DNA of 51,689 nucleotides. Source: Pseudomonas citronellolis (GTDB taxonomy: Bacteria; Pseudomonadota; Gammaproteobacteria; Pseudomonadales; Pseudomonadaceae). The stretch lies in assembly GCF_900112375.1 (NCBI RefSeq), contig NZ_FOLS01000045.1:1-51689 (forward strand), written 5' to 3'. This document shows, piece after piece, positions 43,551-51,689 of the stretch. The stretch's first letter is position 1; every line of letters starts with the position of its first letter. Made by a program: the position numbers and the translations under genes. The notes below the pieces were generated by a model that saw nothing but the letters and a program-made list of their open reading frames with translations, had not been told where the DNA came from and searched no databases.

Positions 43551-44162
43551 CTAGTCGCCGGCCGGCGCCCGTGCGCTGCGCACTTCCCGGGAGACCTGGT
43601 TCTGGATGGCGTAGGCCGGGTCTTCCAGGGCGCTGAAGTTGCGCACGTACTGGCGGGCGAAGCCGTCCACGCCCAGCTCGCGGTACTGCTGCACGTGCTT
43701 GAGCTCGTGGGCCCAGAGGGCCAGGTTGTGCAGCGCGTCGTCCTCGTTGCGGAACACCACCACGTCGATCAGCGTCACGGCGACCACGTCCTGGTTCTGC
43801 AGCATGGCGCTGGCGGCGTCGACGTCCTGGCCCTGGCCGACGCGGTAGCGCACTGCCTGCAGCAGGTCGTCCGGGTACCAGGCCTGCAGTTGCGCGCGCA
43901 GGTCCAGCGGCAGCGGCTGCACGCCGGCGGCCACCATGCGCTCGCGGGACTGGCTGAGCCACTGCGCCAGGGCGGGTGCGGCGACGTTGCGGGCGTCTTC
44001 CTGGAGCACGCCGAATATCCCGTCAGGGTCGGCAACGCAGATGCAGCCGCCCAGGCAGACCTCCGACTGCCCGGCCGGGCAGGCATACAGCGCCGCGCTG
44101 GCGCTGAGGCCGGCGGCAAGGACCAGTGAAAGCAGCGGGCGCGACGGACGGGACTTCGACAA
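43551..44162 (-). CDS. Secreted DUF4157-like HExxH protein
   Basis: 203 aa. Signal peptide (about residues 1-27, LLSLVLAAGLSASAALYAC) followed by a Cys-rich stretch (CPAGQSEVCLGGCICV). The HELKH motif at residues 152-156 in LWAHELKHVQQYRELGVDGF fits the zincin HExxH of DUF4157 proteins. The four N-terminal Cys suggest disulfides in the periplasm. Transcribed alone; substrate unknown. Confidence 0.78.
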   Translation of the reverse strand: MSKSRPSRPLLSLVLAAGLSASAALYACPAGQSEVCLGGCICVADPDGIFGVLQEDARNVAAPALAQWLSQSRERMVAAGVQPLPLDLRAQLQAWYPDDLLQAVRYRVGQGQDVDAASAMLQNQDVVAVTLIDVVVFRNEDDALHNLALWAHELKHVQQYRELGVDGFARQYVRNFSALEDPAYAIQNQVSREVRSARAPAGD

Positions 44163-44621
44163 GCGTGGCTCCTGGGGTTCGGGCAGGCGGGCGAGTATAC
44201 CCGCCTTGTTTCAGACAACGGCGGTGGGGGGTTAGCTCCCCGGGGATGCCTCGGTGGTCAGCGGCGTTTCACGTAGGGCGCATAACGCCTATGGCGTTAT
44301 CCGCCGTTTGGCCCTGGCTTCCGGCGGCGCCAGGGTTGACCTTGGCGCTGGCTATGGCCCCGGTGTATCGGCGGATAACCGCGAACGGTTATCCGCCCTA
44401 CGGCTCCAGGGAGGCACGGTCGTAGGAGCGGACTCCGTCCGCGATATGTCGATCCCGGGCAGCACAATCGCGGATAAGATCCGCTCCTACGCTGCCCCGC
44501 TCGCGCCATTCCCCTGTAGGAGCGCGCCCTGCGCGCGAATCGCGGGCAGGGCCCGCTCCTACAGGTTGACGCCGAACAGCCCCCTCTCCCGCTTGCGGGA
44601 GAGGGCTGGGGTGAGGGTGCT
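44163..44621. repeat. Intergenic array of three repeat families
   Basis: No gene. Contains GGCGCATAACGCC...GGCGTTATCCGCC and a related GCGGATAACCGCGAACGGTT copy (about 44275-44402), REP-type hairpins (about 44420-44566), and a CCCTCTCCCGC...GGGAGAGGG unit (about 44580-44615). Confidence 0.8.
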
Positions 44622-45287
44622 CTACGGCCGCAACCGCAGCGGATCCACCAACCCCGCCGCAATAGCCATCCCCACCAGGTCGGCCAGCGTCTGCGCCTGC
44701 ATCCGCTTCATCACCCGCGCCCGGTACAGGTCCACGGTCTTCACGCTGATATCCAGCTGCTCCGCCACCTCGCGGTTGGTGTAGCCGCGCACCAGCGGCA
44801 GCAGCACGTCGCGCTCGCGCGGGGTGAGCGCGGCGAGGCGTTCGTCCACCTCGCCCAGGCCGGCTTGCGAGGCGTGCTGGCGGGCGCGGGATTGCAGGGC
44901 CTGCTGCACGCTGTCGAGCAGCAGCTGCTCGTTGTAGGGCTTCTCGATGAAGTCCAGCGCGCCGGCCTTGAAGGCGCGGATGACGATGGGCACGTCGGCG
45001 TGGCCGCTGACGAAGATCACCGGCAGCTCCAGGCCGCGCCGGCGCATTTCCTCCTGCACGCTCAGGCCGCCCAGGCCGGGCATGCGCACGTCCAGCAGCA
45101 CGCAGCCGTGGGCGTCGGCCGGGCAGGCGTCGAGGAAGTCGCGGCCGCTGGTGAAGGGCAGCGCCTTCAGACCCACCGACTCGAACAGCCAGACCGTGGA
45201 CTCGAGCATGCCCGGGTCGTCGTCCACCACGTACACCACCGCCTCTTGCGGTACTTCCATGCCCTGCTCCTGTGCTTTTTCCATCAT
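44622..45287 (-). CDS. FixJ-family response regulator
   Basis: 221 aa. Receiver domain with acidic DDD near residues 22-24, phosphoacceptor Asp66 in LLDVRMPGL, Ser94 in VSGH and Lys116 in FIEKPY. The C-terminal LuxR-type HTH is seen in LTPRERDVLLPLVRGYTNRE ... VKTVDLYRARVMKRM. The start overlaps the kinase stop (ATGATGG), so the pair is coupled; 45284 is an equally possible ATG. It probably controls the divergent acyl-CoA ligase/dehydrogenase genes. Confidence 0.9.
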   Translation of the reverse strand: MMEKAQEQGMEVPQEAVVYVVDDDPGMLESTVWLFESVGLKALPFTSGRDFLDACPADAHGCVLLDVRMPGLGGLSVQEEMRRRGLELPVIFVSGHADVPIVIRAFKAGALDFIEKPYNEQLLLDSVQQALQSRARQHASQAGLGEVDERLAALTPRERDVLLPLVRGYTNREVAEQLDISVKTVDLYRARVMKRMQAQTLADLVGMAIAAGLVDPLRLRP

Positions 45288-47536
45288 GCCTTGCCCCCTT
45301 CGCCGGCCGCCGGCAGCCGGCACTCCAGGCGCAGGCCGTCGGCCGCCGGGCGCGCGTCCAGGGTGCCGCCGAAGCCTTCGACCATGCCGCGGCTCATCGA
45401 CAGCCCCAGGCCCAGGCCGTCCGGCTTGCTGCTGTAGAAGGGCGTGAACATGCGCCCCAGCGTCTCTTCGTCGGCCCCCGGGCCGTTGTCTTCCACCCAC
45501 ACGCAGAGCCGGCCGTCCGCCTCCAGCGCCGAGCCGATGGCGATGGCCGAAGGCGCGCCGGCGTGGCGCTCGCGGTTGGCCTCGATGGCGTTGCGCAGCA
45601 GGTTCAGCAGCACCTGTTGCAGCAACACCCGGTCGGCGTAGACCGGCGGCAGATTCTCCGCCAGCGCCTGGCCGATGGCTACCCCGCCCTGCCCCGCTTC
45701 CCAGGCGCACAGGCCAAGGGACTCACGCACCAGCTCGTTGACGTCCAGCGCCTGCAGGCGGCGCTGGCCCTTGCGCAGGAAGGCGCGCAGGCGGCGGATG
45801 ACTTCCGAGGCATGGTTGGCGTGCTCGGTGATGCGCGCCAGGCCCTGGGCCACGCGCTGCGCCGCCTCCGGGTTGCTGCCCAGGGCCGCCAGGTAGCGCT
45901 GGCTGGCGCCGGCGTAGTTGACCACCGCGGCCAGCGGCTGGTTGATCTCGTGGGCGATGCCCGAGGCCAGCTCACCGAGGGTGACCAGGCGCGCGCTGTG
46001 GGCCAGCTCGTCCTGGTGGCGGCGCTGCTGGTGCTCGCGCAGTTCGCGCTCGGTCATGTCGCGGGCCACCAGTGAGTAGTAGCGCTCGCCGCCGGCCGCG
46101 CGGTGGCCCAGCAGCACCAGCGACACCGGCACCGGCGCGCCATCGCCCAGCGGCCGCAGCTGGCCCTCGGCGCGCCACACGCCCTGGCTGTCCACCGCCT
46201 TCCAGCCCTCCTCCGCCAGGCGTTGCAGCAGGGCTTCGTCGAACAGCCCGGCGAGGCTCTCCGGCAAGCCGTCCTCGCCCAGGTTCAGCGCCTTGCGCGC
46301 CGCCGGGTTGGCGTAGTTGGGGCGAGCGCCGGCATCGACGAACAGCACCAGGTCGGCGTTGGCCTCCACCACCTCGGCCAGGCGCCGGCGGTTCTCCTCG
46401 ACGCGCACCCGCGCGGTGATATCGCGGGACACGCTGACCACCTCCACCACCGCCCCGGTGTAGGTCTCGCGGATGGCGCGGCTGGCGGTCTCGAACCACA
46501 GGTAGTGGCCGTCGCGGTGGCGCAGGCGGTAGGTCAGGGTCGCGTAGCCGTCCTGCTCCAGGGCGTCGCGGGTGTGGCGGGCCACGCGCTTGCGGTCGCC
46601 CGGGTGCAGCAGCGGCAGCACCGACTGGCCGCGCATCTCCTCCGGCCAGTAGCCCAGCAGCGGCCAGGACGAGGGCGAGGCGTCGAGGATGACGCCGTCG
46701 AGGGTGCGGCGGGAAATCAGGTCGCTGGTGTTCTCGATGATCTGCCGGTACAGCCGCCGCGCCTGGGCCGCCTCGCGCTCGCCCTGGATCTGCGCGCTGG
46801 CCTCGCGGCCGCGCACCAGCACCTCGGCCTGGCCGGCGTCGGGGATGAAGCTCCAGAGGAAGTGCCGGCCGCCCTGCTCGCTGGGCGCGTCCTGCACCGC
46901 GCGGGCCTGGGCCAGGCAACTGCGCAGCAGCTCGCGGTGGTTGCTCGGCAGCAGCTCGCGCACGTCGTCCAGGCCCAGTTCGGCGGCCAGGCCATGCAGC
47001 GCCGGGTTGCCGTCGAGCAACTGCCCGTCGCCATCCAGCAGCAACGCCGGCAACGGCTCGGCGGCCAGCAGCGGCGCGGTGCGGCGTGCGCCGCCGGCCA
47101 GCGCCATTACTTCACCCAGCAGCTCGCCGACCCAGCCCAGCCAGGGCGTGGCGGCGGCATCCCGCGCGGCCAGCAGCAACAGCCCGGGTTCGCCGCCCAG
47201 GGCCAGGTTCAACGCCAGCCCATGGCTCCAGCCGGCGCGGCGCAGGCGCCCGCCCAGCCAGCCGGGCAGCGCCAGCAGTTCGTCCAGGGGCATGTCGCGG
47301 CGGCCGGCGCAGGCGGCATGCAGGGCCTCGTCGTTGGCCTGCAGCGGGTCGCCGGCGCCCGGCGGCAGGCGTTCGTCGCCAAGCGCCTCGTAGCTGCGCG
47401 AACGCGGCCGCCAGGCCAGGTAGAGCGCGCGTTCCAGGGGTGCGCGGGCGCGGCACAGGGCGAGCAGCGCATCGGCCTGGGCGGCCGCCGGCGCGGGCTC
47501 GCGGAGCAGGCGCACCAGGGTGTTGAGTTCAGGCAT
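45284..47536 (-). CDS. Soluble FixL-like PAS sensor histidine kinase
   Basis: 750 aa with no membrane helix, so a cytosolic sensor. An N-terminal GAF-like or unassigned region (1-150), then PAS-like segments (about 156-245, 262-375 and 385-497). The second carries a PAC motif (YRLRHRDGHYLWFETASRAI). HisKA follows with His529 in GELASGIAHEINQPLAAVVN, and HATPase with NLLRNAIEAN (Asn649), DNGPG (683-687) and GLGLGLSMSR. The H-box type is that of FixL/DctB-like kinases. Partner is the overlapping response regulator. The signal is unknown; no haem-binding FixL histidine pattern was verified. Confidence 0.9.
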   Translation of the reverse strand: MPELNTLVRLLREPAPAAAQADALLALCRARAPLERALYLAWRPRSRSYEALGDERLPPGAGDPLQANDEALHAACAGRRDMPLDELLALPGWLGGRLRRAGWSHGLALNLALGGEPGLLLLAARDAAATPWLGWVGELLGEVMALAGGARRTAPLLAAEPLPALLLDGDGQLLDGNPALHGLAAELGLDDVRELLPSNHRELLRSCLAQARAVQDAPSEQGGRHFLWSFIPDAGQAEVLVRGREASAQIQGEREAAQARRLYRQIIENTSDLISRRTLDGVILDASPSSWPLLGYWPEEMRGQSVLPLLHPGDRKRVARHTRDALEQDGYATLTYRLRHRDGHYLWFETASRAIRETYTGAVVEVVSVSRDITARVRVEENRRRLAEVVEANADLVLFVDAGARPNYANPAARKALNLGEDGLPESLAGLFDEALLQRLAEEGWKAVDSQGVWRAEGQLRPLGDGAPVPVSLVLLGHRAAGGERYYSLVARDMTERELREHQQRRHQDELAHSARLVTLGELASGIAHEINQPLAAVVNYAGASQRYLAALGSNPEAAQRVAQGLARITEHANHASEVIRRLRAFLRKGQRRLQALDVNELVRESLGLCAWEAGQGGVAIGQALAENLPPVYADRVLLQQVLLNLLRNAIEANRERHAGAPSAIAIGSALEADGRLCVWVEDNGPGADEETLGRMFTPFYSSKPDGLGLGLSMSRGMVEGFGGTLDARPAADGLRLECRLPAAGEGGKA

Positions 47537-47702
47537 GGAGGCAGTTCCGGGCGCTTTTATTGGAATATAGTATTTATACCATAAGCATATGGTTGTACTT
47601 CCATAACTATCTCGGCATTGCTATAAATCGCCCCATCAGCCGCCCGACCCGCCTGCGGGCAGCCAAGAACAATGAGCTAACAATCAGCCACAGGGTGTCC
47701 AT
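47537..47702. promoter_or_regulatory. Divergent promoter region between kinase and acyl-CoA ligase
   Basis: Unusually AT-rich for this genome (TTTTATTGGAATATAGTATT to GCATATGGTTG). It contains the palindrome GTATTTATAC at 47570-47579, a plausible binding site for the response regulator. No clear sigma-54 -24/-12 pair was found. Confidence 0.45.
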
Positions 47703-49325
47703 ATGTCGATCTTCGAACAGGGTCTCGCGCCTGCCTCGGTCAACCATACCGCGCTGACCCCGCTGAGCTTCATCGAACGCACCGCCAGCGTTTACCCCGA
47801 CCGCACCGCCGTGATCCACGGCAGCCTGCGCCGCACCTGGCGCGAAACCTACCAGCGTTGCCGCCGCCTGGCCTCGGCCCTGGCCTGGCGCGGCATCGGC
47901 CGTGGCGACACCGTCGCGGTGATGCTGCCCAACACCCCGCAGATGCTGGAGGCGCACTTCGCCATCCCGATGATCGGCGCGGTGCTCAACACCCTCAACG
48001 TGCGCCTGGACGCCGAGGCCATCGCCTTCATGCTGCAGCACGGCGAGGCCAAGGTGCTGATCACCGACCGTGAGTTCCACGACGTGATCCGCGCCGCCCT
48101 GGGCATGCTCGACCACCCGCCGCTGGTGATCGACGTCGACGACCCGGAATACGGCGAGGGCGAGCCGGTCAGCAGCCTGGACTACGAGGCCCTGCTGGCC
48201 GAGGGCGACCCCGAGTACGCCTGGGCCTGGCCGCGCGACGAGTGGGACGCCATCTCGCTGAACTACACCTCCGGCACCACCGGCAACCCCAAGGGCGTGG
48301 TCTACCACCACCGCGGCGCCTACCTGAACTCGCTGGGCAACCAGATGACCTGGTCCATGGGCCAGCACCCGGTGTATCTGTGGACCCTGCCGATGTTCCA
48401 CTGCAACGGCTGGTGCTACCCCTGGACGGTCACCGCGCTGGCCGGCACCCACGTGTGCCTGCGCCGCGTCGACCCGCAGAAGATCCTCACCCTGATCCGC
48501 GAGCACCGCGTCAGCCACATGTGCGGCGCGCCCATCGTGCTCAACGCGCTGATCAACATGCCCGACTCGGCCAAGGCCGCCATCGACCACCCGGTGCACG
48601 CCATGGTCGCCGGCGCCGCGCCGCCGGCCAAGGTCATTGGCGCGGTGGAGGAAATGGGCATCCGCGTCACCCACGTCTACGGCCTCACCGAGGTCTACGG
48701 CCCGGTCACCGTGTGCGCCTGGCACGAGGAATGGGACGAGCTGCCGCTGGACGAGCGGGCCAGGATCAAGTCGCGCCAGGGCGTGCGCTACCCGACACTG
48801 GAAGGCGTGATGGTCGCCGATCCGAAGACGCTGGAGCCGGTGCCCCGCGACGGCCAGAGCGTCGGCGAGATCTTCATGCGCGGCAACACCGTGATGAAGG
48901 GCTACCTGAAGAACCCCAGCGCCACCGAGGAAGCCTTCGCCGGCGGCTGGTTCCACACCGGCGACCTGGCGGTGTGGCACCCCGACGGCTACGTGGAGAT
49001 CCGCGACCGGCTGAAGGACATCATCATCTCCGGCGGCGAGAACATCTCCACCATCGAGGTCGAGGGCGTGCTGTTCCGCCACCCGGCGGTGCTGGAAGCG
49101 GCCGTGGTGGCGCGCCCGGACGAGCGCTGGGGCGAAACCCCGTGCGCCTTCGTCACCCTCAAGGCCGGCCATGCCGACACCGAGGCGGCGCAGGTCATCG
49201 CCTTCTGCCGCGAGCACCTGGCCGGCTTCAAGGTGCCCAAGACCGTGGTCTTCACCGAGCTGCCGAAGACCTCCACCGGCAAGGTGCAGAAGTTCGTCCT
49301 GCGCGACTGGGCCCAGAAGCTCTGA
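47703..49325 (+). CDS. Acyl-CoA ligase (AMP-binding, medium-chain/DmdB-like)
   Basis: 540 aa, member of the ANL superfamily. P-loop LNYTSGTTGNPKGVVYHHRG (about residues 187-206), A5 motif VYGLTEVYGP, A7 GWFHTGDLAVWHPDGYVEIR, and the final catalytic Lys in TSTGKVQKFVLRDWA. The branch includes AlkK-type medium-chain ligases and DmdB (methylmercaptopropionate-CoA ligase). Cytosolic. With the following dehydrogenase it forms a two-gene unit for activation and oxidation of a fatty or short carboxylic acid, probably under the divergent two-component pair. Confidence 0.92.
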   Translation: MSIFEQGLAPASVNHTALTPLSFIERTASVYPDRTAVIHGSLRRTWRETYQRCRRLASALAWRGIGRGDTVAVMLPNTPQMLEAHFAIPMIGAVLNTLNVRLDAEAIAFMLQHGEAKVLITDREFHDVIRAALGMLDHPPLVIDVDDPEYGEGEPVSSLDYEALLAEGDPEYAWAWPRDEWDAISLNYTSGTTGNPKGVVYHHRGAYLNSLGNQMTWSMGQHPVYLWTLPMFHCNGWCYPWTVTALAGTHVCLRRVDPQKILTLIREHRVSHMCGAPIVLNALINMPDSAKAAIDHPVHAMVAGAAPPAKVIGAVEEMGIRVTHVYGLTEVYGPVTVCAWHEEWDELPLDERARIKSRQGVRYPTLEGVMVADPKTLEPVPRDGQSVGEIFMRGNTVMKGYLKNPSATEEAFAGGWFHTGDLAVWHPDGYVEIRDRLKDIIISGGENISTIEVEGVLFRHPAVLEAAVVARPDERWGETPCAFVTLKAGHADTEAAQVIAFCREHLAGFKVPKTVVFTELPKTSTGKVQKFVLRDWAQKL

Positions 49326-49382
49326 CCTCCCCTTCCCACTTGCGATAGCGCCCCGGCCAGACCGGGGCGCCGAGGTACATTC

Positions 49383-51149
49383 ATGCCCGACTACAAGGCT
49401 CCGCTGCGCGACATGCGCTTCCTGCTCACCGAGGTGTTCGACGCCCCGGCCCTGTGGCGCCGCCTGCCGGCCCTGGCCGAGCGGGTGGACGCCGACACCG
49501 CCGAGGCCATCCTCGAAGAAGCGGCGAAAATCACCGGCACCCTGCTCGCCCCGCTCAACCGCAGCGGCGACGAACAGGGCGCGCAATGGAAGGACGGCGC
49601 GGTCAGCACCCCGGCCGGCTTCCGCGAGGCTTATGCCACCTACGCCGAGGGCGGCTGGGTCGGCCTGGCCGGCAACCCGGACTTCGGCGGCATGGGCATG
49701 CCGAAGATGCTCTCGGTGCAGTTCGAGGAAATGGTCTACGCGGCCAACGCCAGCTTCGCCCTCTACTCCACCCTCTCCGCCGGCGCCTGCCTGGCGCTGG
49801 ACGCCCATGCCAGCGAAGCGCTGAAGCAGAAGTACCTGCCGGCCATGTACGAAGGCCGCTGGGCCGGCTCCATGTGCCTCACCGAACCCCACGCCGGCAC
49901 CGACCTGGGGCTGATACGCACCCGCGCCGAACCCCAGGCCGACGGCAGCTACAAAGTCAGCGGCACCAAGATCTTCATCACCGGCGGCGAGCAGGACCTG
50001 ACCGAGAACATCATCCACCTGGTGCTGGCCAAGCTGCCCGACGCGCCGGCCGGCTCGCGGGGCATCTCGCTGTTCCTCGTGCCGAAAGTGCTGGTCGGCG
50101 AAGACGGCTCCCTCGGCGCGCGCAACCCGGTCAGCTGCGGCTCCATCGAGCACAAGATGGGCATCAAGGCCTCGGCCACCTGCGTGATGAACTTCGACGG
50201 CGCCACCGGCTGGCTGGTCGGCGAGCCGAACAAGGGCCTGGCGGCGATGTTCACCATGATGAACTACGAGCGCCTATCCATCGGCATCCAGGGCATCGGC
50301 TGCGCCGAGATGTCCTACCAGGCCGCCGTGGGCTACGCCCGCGAGCGCATCCAGAGCCGCGCCCCGACCGGCCCGGTGGCCAAGGACAAGGCCGCCGACC
50401 CGATCATCGTCCATCCCGACGTGCGCCGCATGCTGCTGACCATGAAGGCCCTGACCGAGGGCGGCCGCGCCTTCGCCACCTACCTCGGGCAGCAACTGGA
50501 CATCGCCAAGTACGGCGACGACGCAGAAGAGCGCAGCCGCGCCGAAGGGTTGGTGGCGCTGCTCACCCCGGTGGCCAAGGCCTTCTTCACCGACACCGGG
50601 CTGGAAAGCTGCGTGCACGGCCAGCAGGTGTTCGGCGGCCACGGCTACATCCGCGAATGGGGCCAGGAACAGCTGGTGCGCGACGTGCGCATCGCGCAGA
50701 TCTACGAAGGCACCAACGGCATCCAGGCCCTGGACCTGGTCGGACGCAAGGTGCTGGCCAACGGCGGCGAGCTGCTGGCGCTGTTCGCCGGGGAAGTCCG
50801 CGCCTTCGCCGAAGCCGCGGCGGACGACGAGTTCAGCGCCCCGCTAGTGGAAGCCCTGGACCAGCTGGAAGCCCTCACCCGGCAACTCCAGGAACGCGCC
50901 AAGCAAGACCCGCGCGAACCCGGCGCCGCGGCGGTGGACTACCTGCACCTGTTCGGCTACACCGCCTACGCCTACATGTGGGCGCGCATGGCCCGCGCCG
51001 CCAGCGGCCAGGCCGATGACTTCCACCAGGGCAAGCTGGCTACGGCGCGTTTCTACTTCGCCCGCCTGCTGCCGCGTACCGAGTCTCTGGCCAGTGCGGT
51101 GCGGGCCGGTAGCGAAAGCCTCTATGCGCTGGAGGCTGAGCAGTTCTGA
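49383..51149 (+). CDS. Long acyl-CoA dehydrogenase (DmdC-like)
   Basis: 588 aa, in the longer ACAD class with an N-terminal extension (MPDYKAPLRDMRFLLTEVFD) and a C-terminal helical domain, as in DmdC and FadE5-like enzymes. FAD site MCLTEPHAGTDLGLIRTRAE, then KVSGTKIFITGGEQDLTENI; the catalytic region has AQIYEGTNGIQALDLVGRKV, whose Glu is the expected base. It lies 57 bases after the ligase. The substrate may be medium- or short-chain; sequence alone does not tell. Confidence 0.92.
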   Translation: MPDYKAPLRDMRFLLTEVFDAPALWRRLPALAERVDADTAEAILEEAAKITGTLLAPLNRSGDEQGAQWKDGAVSTPAGFREAYATYAEGGWVGLAGNPDFGGMGMPKMLSVQFEEMVYAANASFALYSTLSAGACLALDAHASEALKQKYLPAMYEGRWAGSMCLTEPHAGTDLGLIRTRAEPQADGSYKVSGTKIFITGGEQDLTENIIHLVLAKLPDAPAGSRGISLFLVPKVLVGEDGSLGARNPVSCGSIEHKMGIKASATCVMNFDGATGWLVGEPNKGLAAMFTMMNYERLSIGIQGIGCAEMSYQAAVGYARERIQSRAPTGPVAKDKAADPIIVHPDVRRMLLTMKALTEGGRAFATYLGQQLDIAKYGDDAEERSRAEGLVALLTPVAKAFFTDTGLESCVHGQQVFGGHGYIREWGQEQLVRDVRIAQIYEGTNGIQALDLVGRKVLANGGELLALFAGEVRAFAEAAADDEFSAPLVEALDQLEALTRQLQERAKQDPREPGAAAVDYLHLFGYTAYAYMWARMARAASGQADDFHQGKLATARFYFARLLPRTESLASAVRAGSESLYALEAEQF

Positions 51150-51167
51150 TTCCCTGTTGAGCGTGTT

Positions 51168-51204
51168 GCGCGGCCAGTCCTTCGGGGTGTGCCGCGCTTT
51201 TTTA
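51168..51204 (+). terminator. Rho-independent terminator of the ligase-dehydrogenase unit
   Basis: GCGCGGC (51168-51174), a 16-base loop, GCCGCGC (51191-51197) and six T. It stands 19 bases after the dehydrogenase stop. Confidence 0.75.
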
Positions 51205-51375
51205 TTTCGTAGGAGCGAGCTTGCTCGCGAAGGGTGTTCTGCCGGTCGTGGGTGGTGCCTGTGCTGAAGAGCACCCTCTCCCTAACCCTCTCCCTGAAGG
51301 GAGAGGGGACCGTTCGGCGTGCGTTGGTGTTTCGGCGTTAGCCGGCTAGCACGGAGATTGCCGGTTGAAACCCTG
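51205..51375. repeat. Composite REP/hairpin repeat, inverted relative to 26.7-27.0 kb
   Basis: GTAGGAGCGAGCTTGCTCGC (about 51209), then CCCTCTCCC...GGGAGAGGG (51268-51308) and a GGTGTTTCGGCGTTAGCCGG ... GGTTGAAACC tail. The same three elements occur inverted at 26.7-27.0 kb. No gene. Confidence 0.8.
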
Positions 51376-51381
51376 TGGTGG

Positions 51382-51689
51382 TCAAATAATTTCGGACACT
51401 TCGATAGGTTGTCTGGGTGGCCTGCGCTCGTAGCGGGTGGGTGGCAGATAGCCCAAGCTGGAGTGCAGACGCACGTTGTTGTAGAAGCCGACGATGTAGT
51501 CGGCGATATCGGTCATAGCCTCGGCATGATTGGCGTAGTCACGTTGCCAGACCCGCTCCATTTTCAGGTTCAGGAAGAAGCGTTCCATGACCGCGTTGTC
51601 CCAGCAATTTCCCTTGCGGCTCATGCTCAACACCAGGCCATGCCGCCTGAGCAGCGCACGATAAACCTCGCTGGCGTACTGGCTACCAC
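51382..51689 (-). mobile_element. IS3-family transposase (OrfB), C-terminal part, runs off the window
   Basis: Minus-strand frame open to the window edge (GSQYASEVYRALLRRHGLVL ... SMSRKGNCWDNAVMERFFLN ... VRLHSSLGYLPPTRYE). SRKGNCWDNAVMERFF is the last part of the DDE integrase core, with the catalytic Glu in MERFF, followed by the family YNNVRLHSSLGY motif. The first catalytic Asp residues lie beyond the window. The element end is near 51375-51380 (GGTCAAATAATTTCGGACAC). It has inserted next to the REP array. Confidence 0.88.

Noticed and set aside
47537..47702. Sigma-54 promoter for the acyl-CoA ligase
   Set aside because: No GG-N10-GC core with the usual TGGCAC/TTGC context was found.
47607..50153. 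848-codon minus-strand frame opposite the acyl-CoA ligase and dehydrogenase
   Set aside because: Antisense of two well-recognised enzyme genes; composition (His, Gly, Val, Asp) is typical of reversed high-GC coding sequence.
1..51689. CRISPR array, tRNA or rRNA genes
   Set aside because: No regularly spaced identical repeats with unique spacers and no tRNA cloverleaf or rRNA sequence were noticed; the short repeats are REP-type hairpins.

Overview
The window looks like chromosomal DNA of a GC-rich Pseudomonas. The backbone has very high third-position GC, typical Pseudomonas intergenic REP-type hairpins, ANR (TTGAT-N4-ATCAA) and Fur boxes, and a conserved structured leader RNA in front of a DUF3077-like gene. 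The REP families resemble those of the P. citronellolis/nitroreducens group, but that placement is only an impression.

Layout. 0-3.7 kb: SPFH/prohibitin-like membrane protein, LysR regulator diverging from an EamA exporter, and a coupled 48-aa ORF. 3.7-22.9 kb is an accessory region with lower and patchier GC. It holds a wrecked TonB-dependent receptor fused to an IS4-type remnant, and a contact-dependent inhibition (CDI) locus on the minus strand: a 2369-aa CdiA, its immunity gene, then a run of displaced CdiA C-terminal toxin (CT) and immunity pieces. A second broken TonB receptor stands where cdiB would be expected. A defence-like block follows: PIN-domain protein, a 186-bp MITE-like element with perfect 22-bp inverted ends, a LA2681-type HEPN protein, a 1098-aa SF2 helicase with a nuclease-like tail, and a YkgJ-type cysteine-cluster protein.

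23-27 kb: LMW phosphatase pair, a small tail-anchored protein, a structured RNA plus leader peptide before a DUF3077-like gene, a B3/B4-domain protein and another EamA exporter. 27-32.3 kb: catabolic cluster of MHS transporter, C45 autoproteolytic hydrolase and periplasmic amidohydrolase, with a divergent LysR. 32.3-34.7 kb: duplicated REP array, a periplasmic solute-binding protein and an alpha/beta hydrolase behind a Fur box. 34.7-40.4 kb: acyl-CoA dehydrogenase, TetR, unknown protein and class III CoA-transferase, followed by an ACS-family MFS, with two matching palindromes upstream. 40.7-44.2 kb: DHA1 exporter, two ANR boxes serving a small protein and a tandem Usp protein, and a secreted HExxH protein. 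44.6-51.1 kb: FixL/FixJ-like two-component pair divergent from an acyl-CoA ligase and a long acyl-CoA dehydrogenase. The window ends inside an IS3-family transposase.

The two most notable systems are the CDI locus, whose orphan CT/immunity cassettes are joined in frame directly after immunity stop codons, and the helicase + HEPN operon, a candidate anti-phage system.
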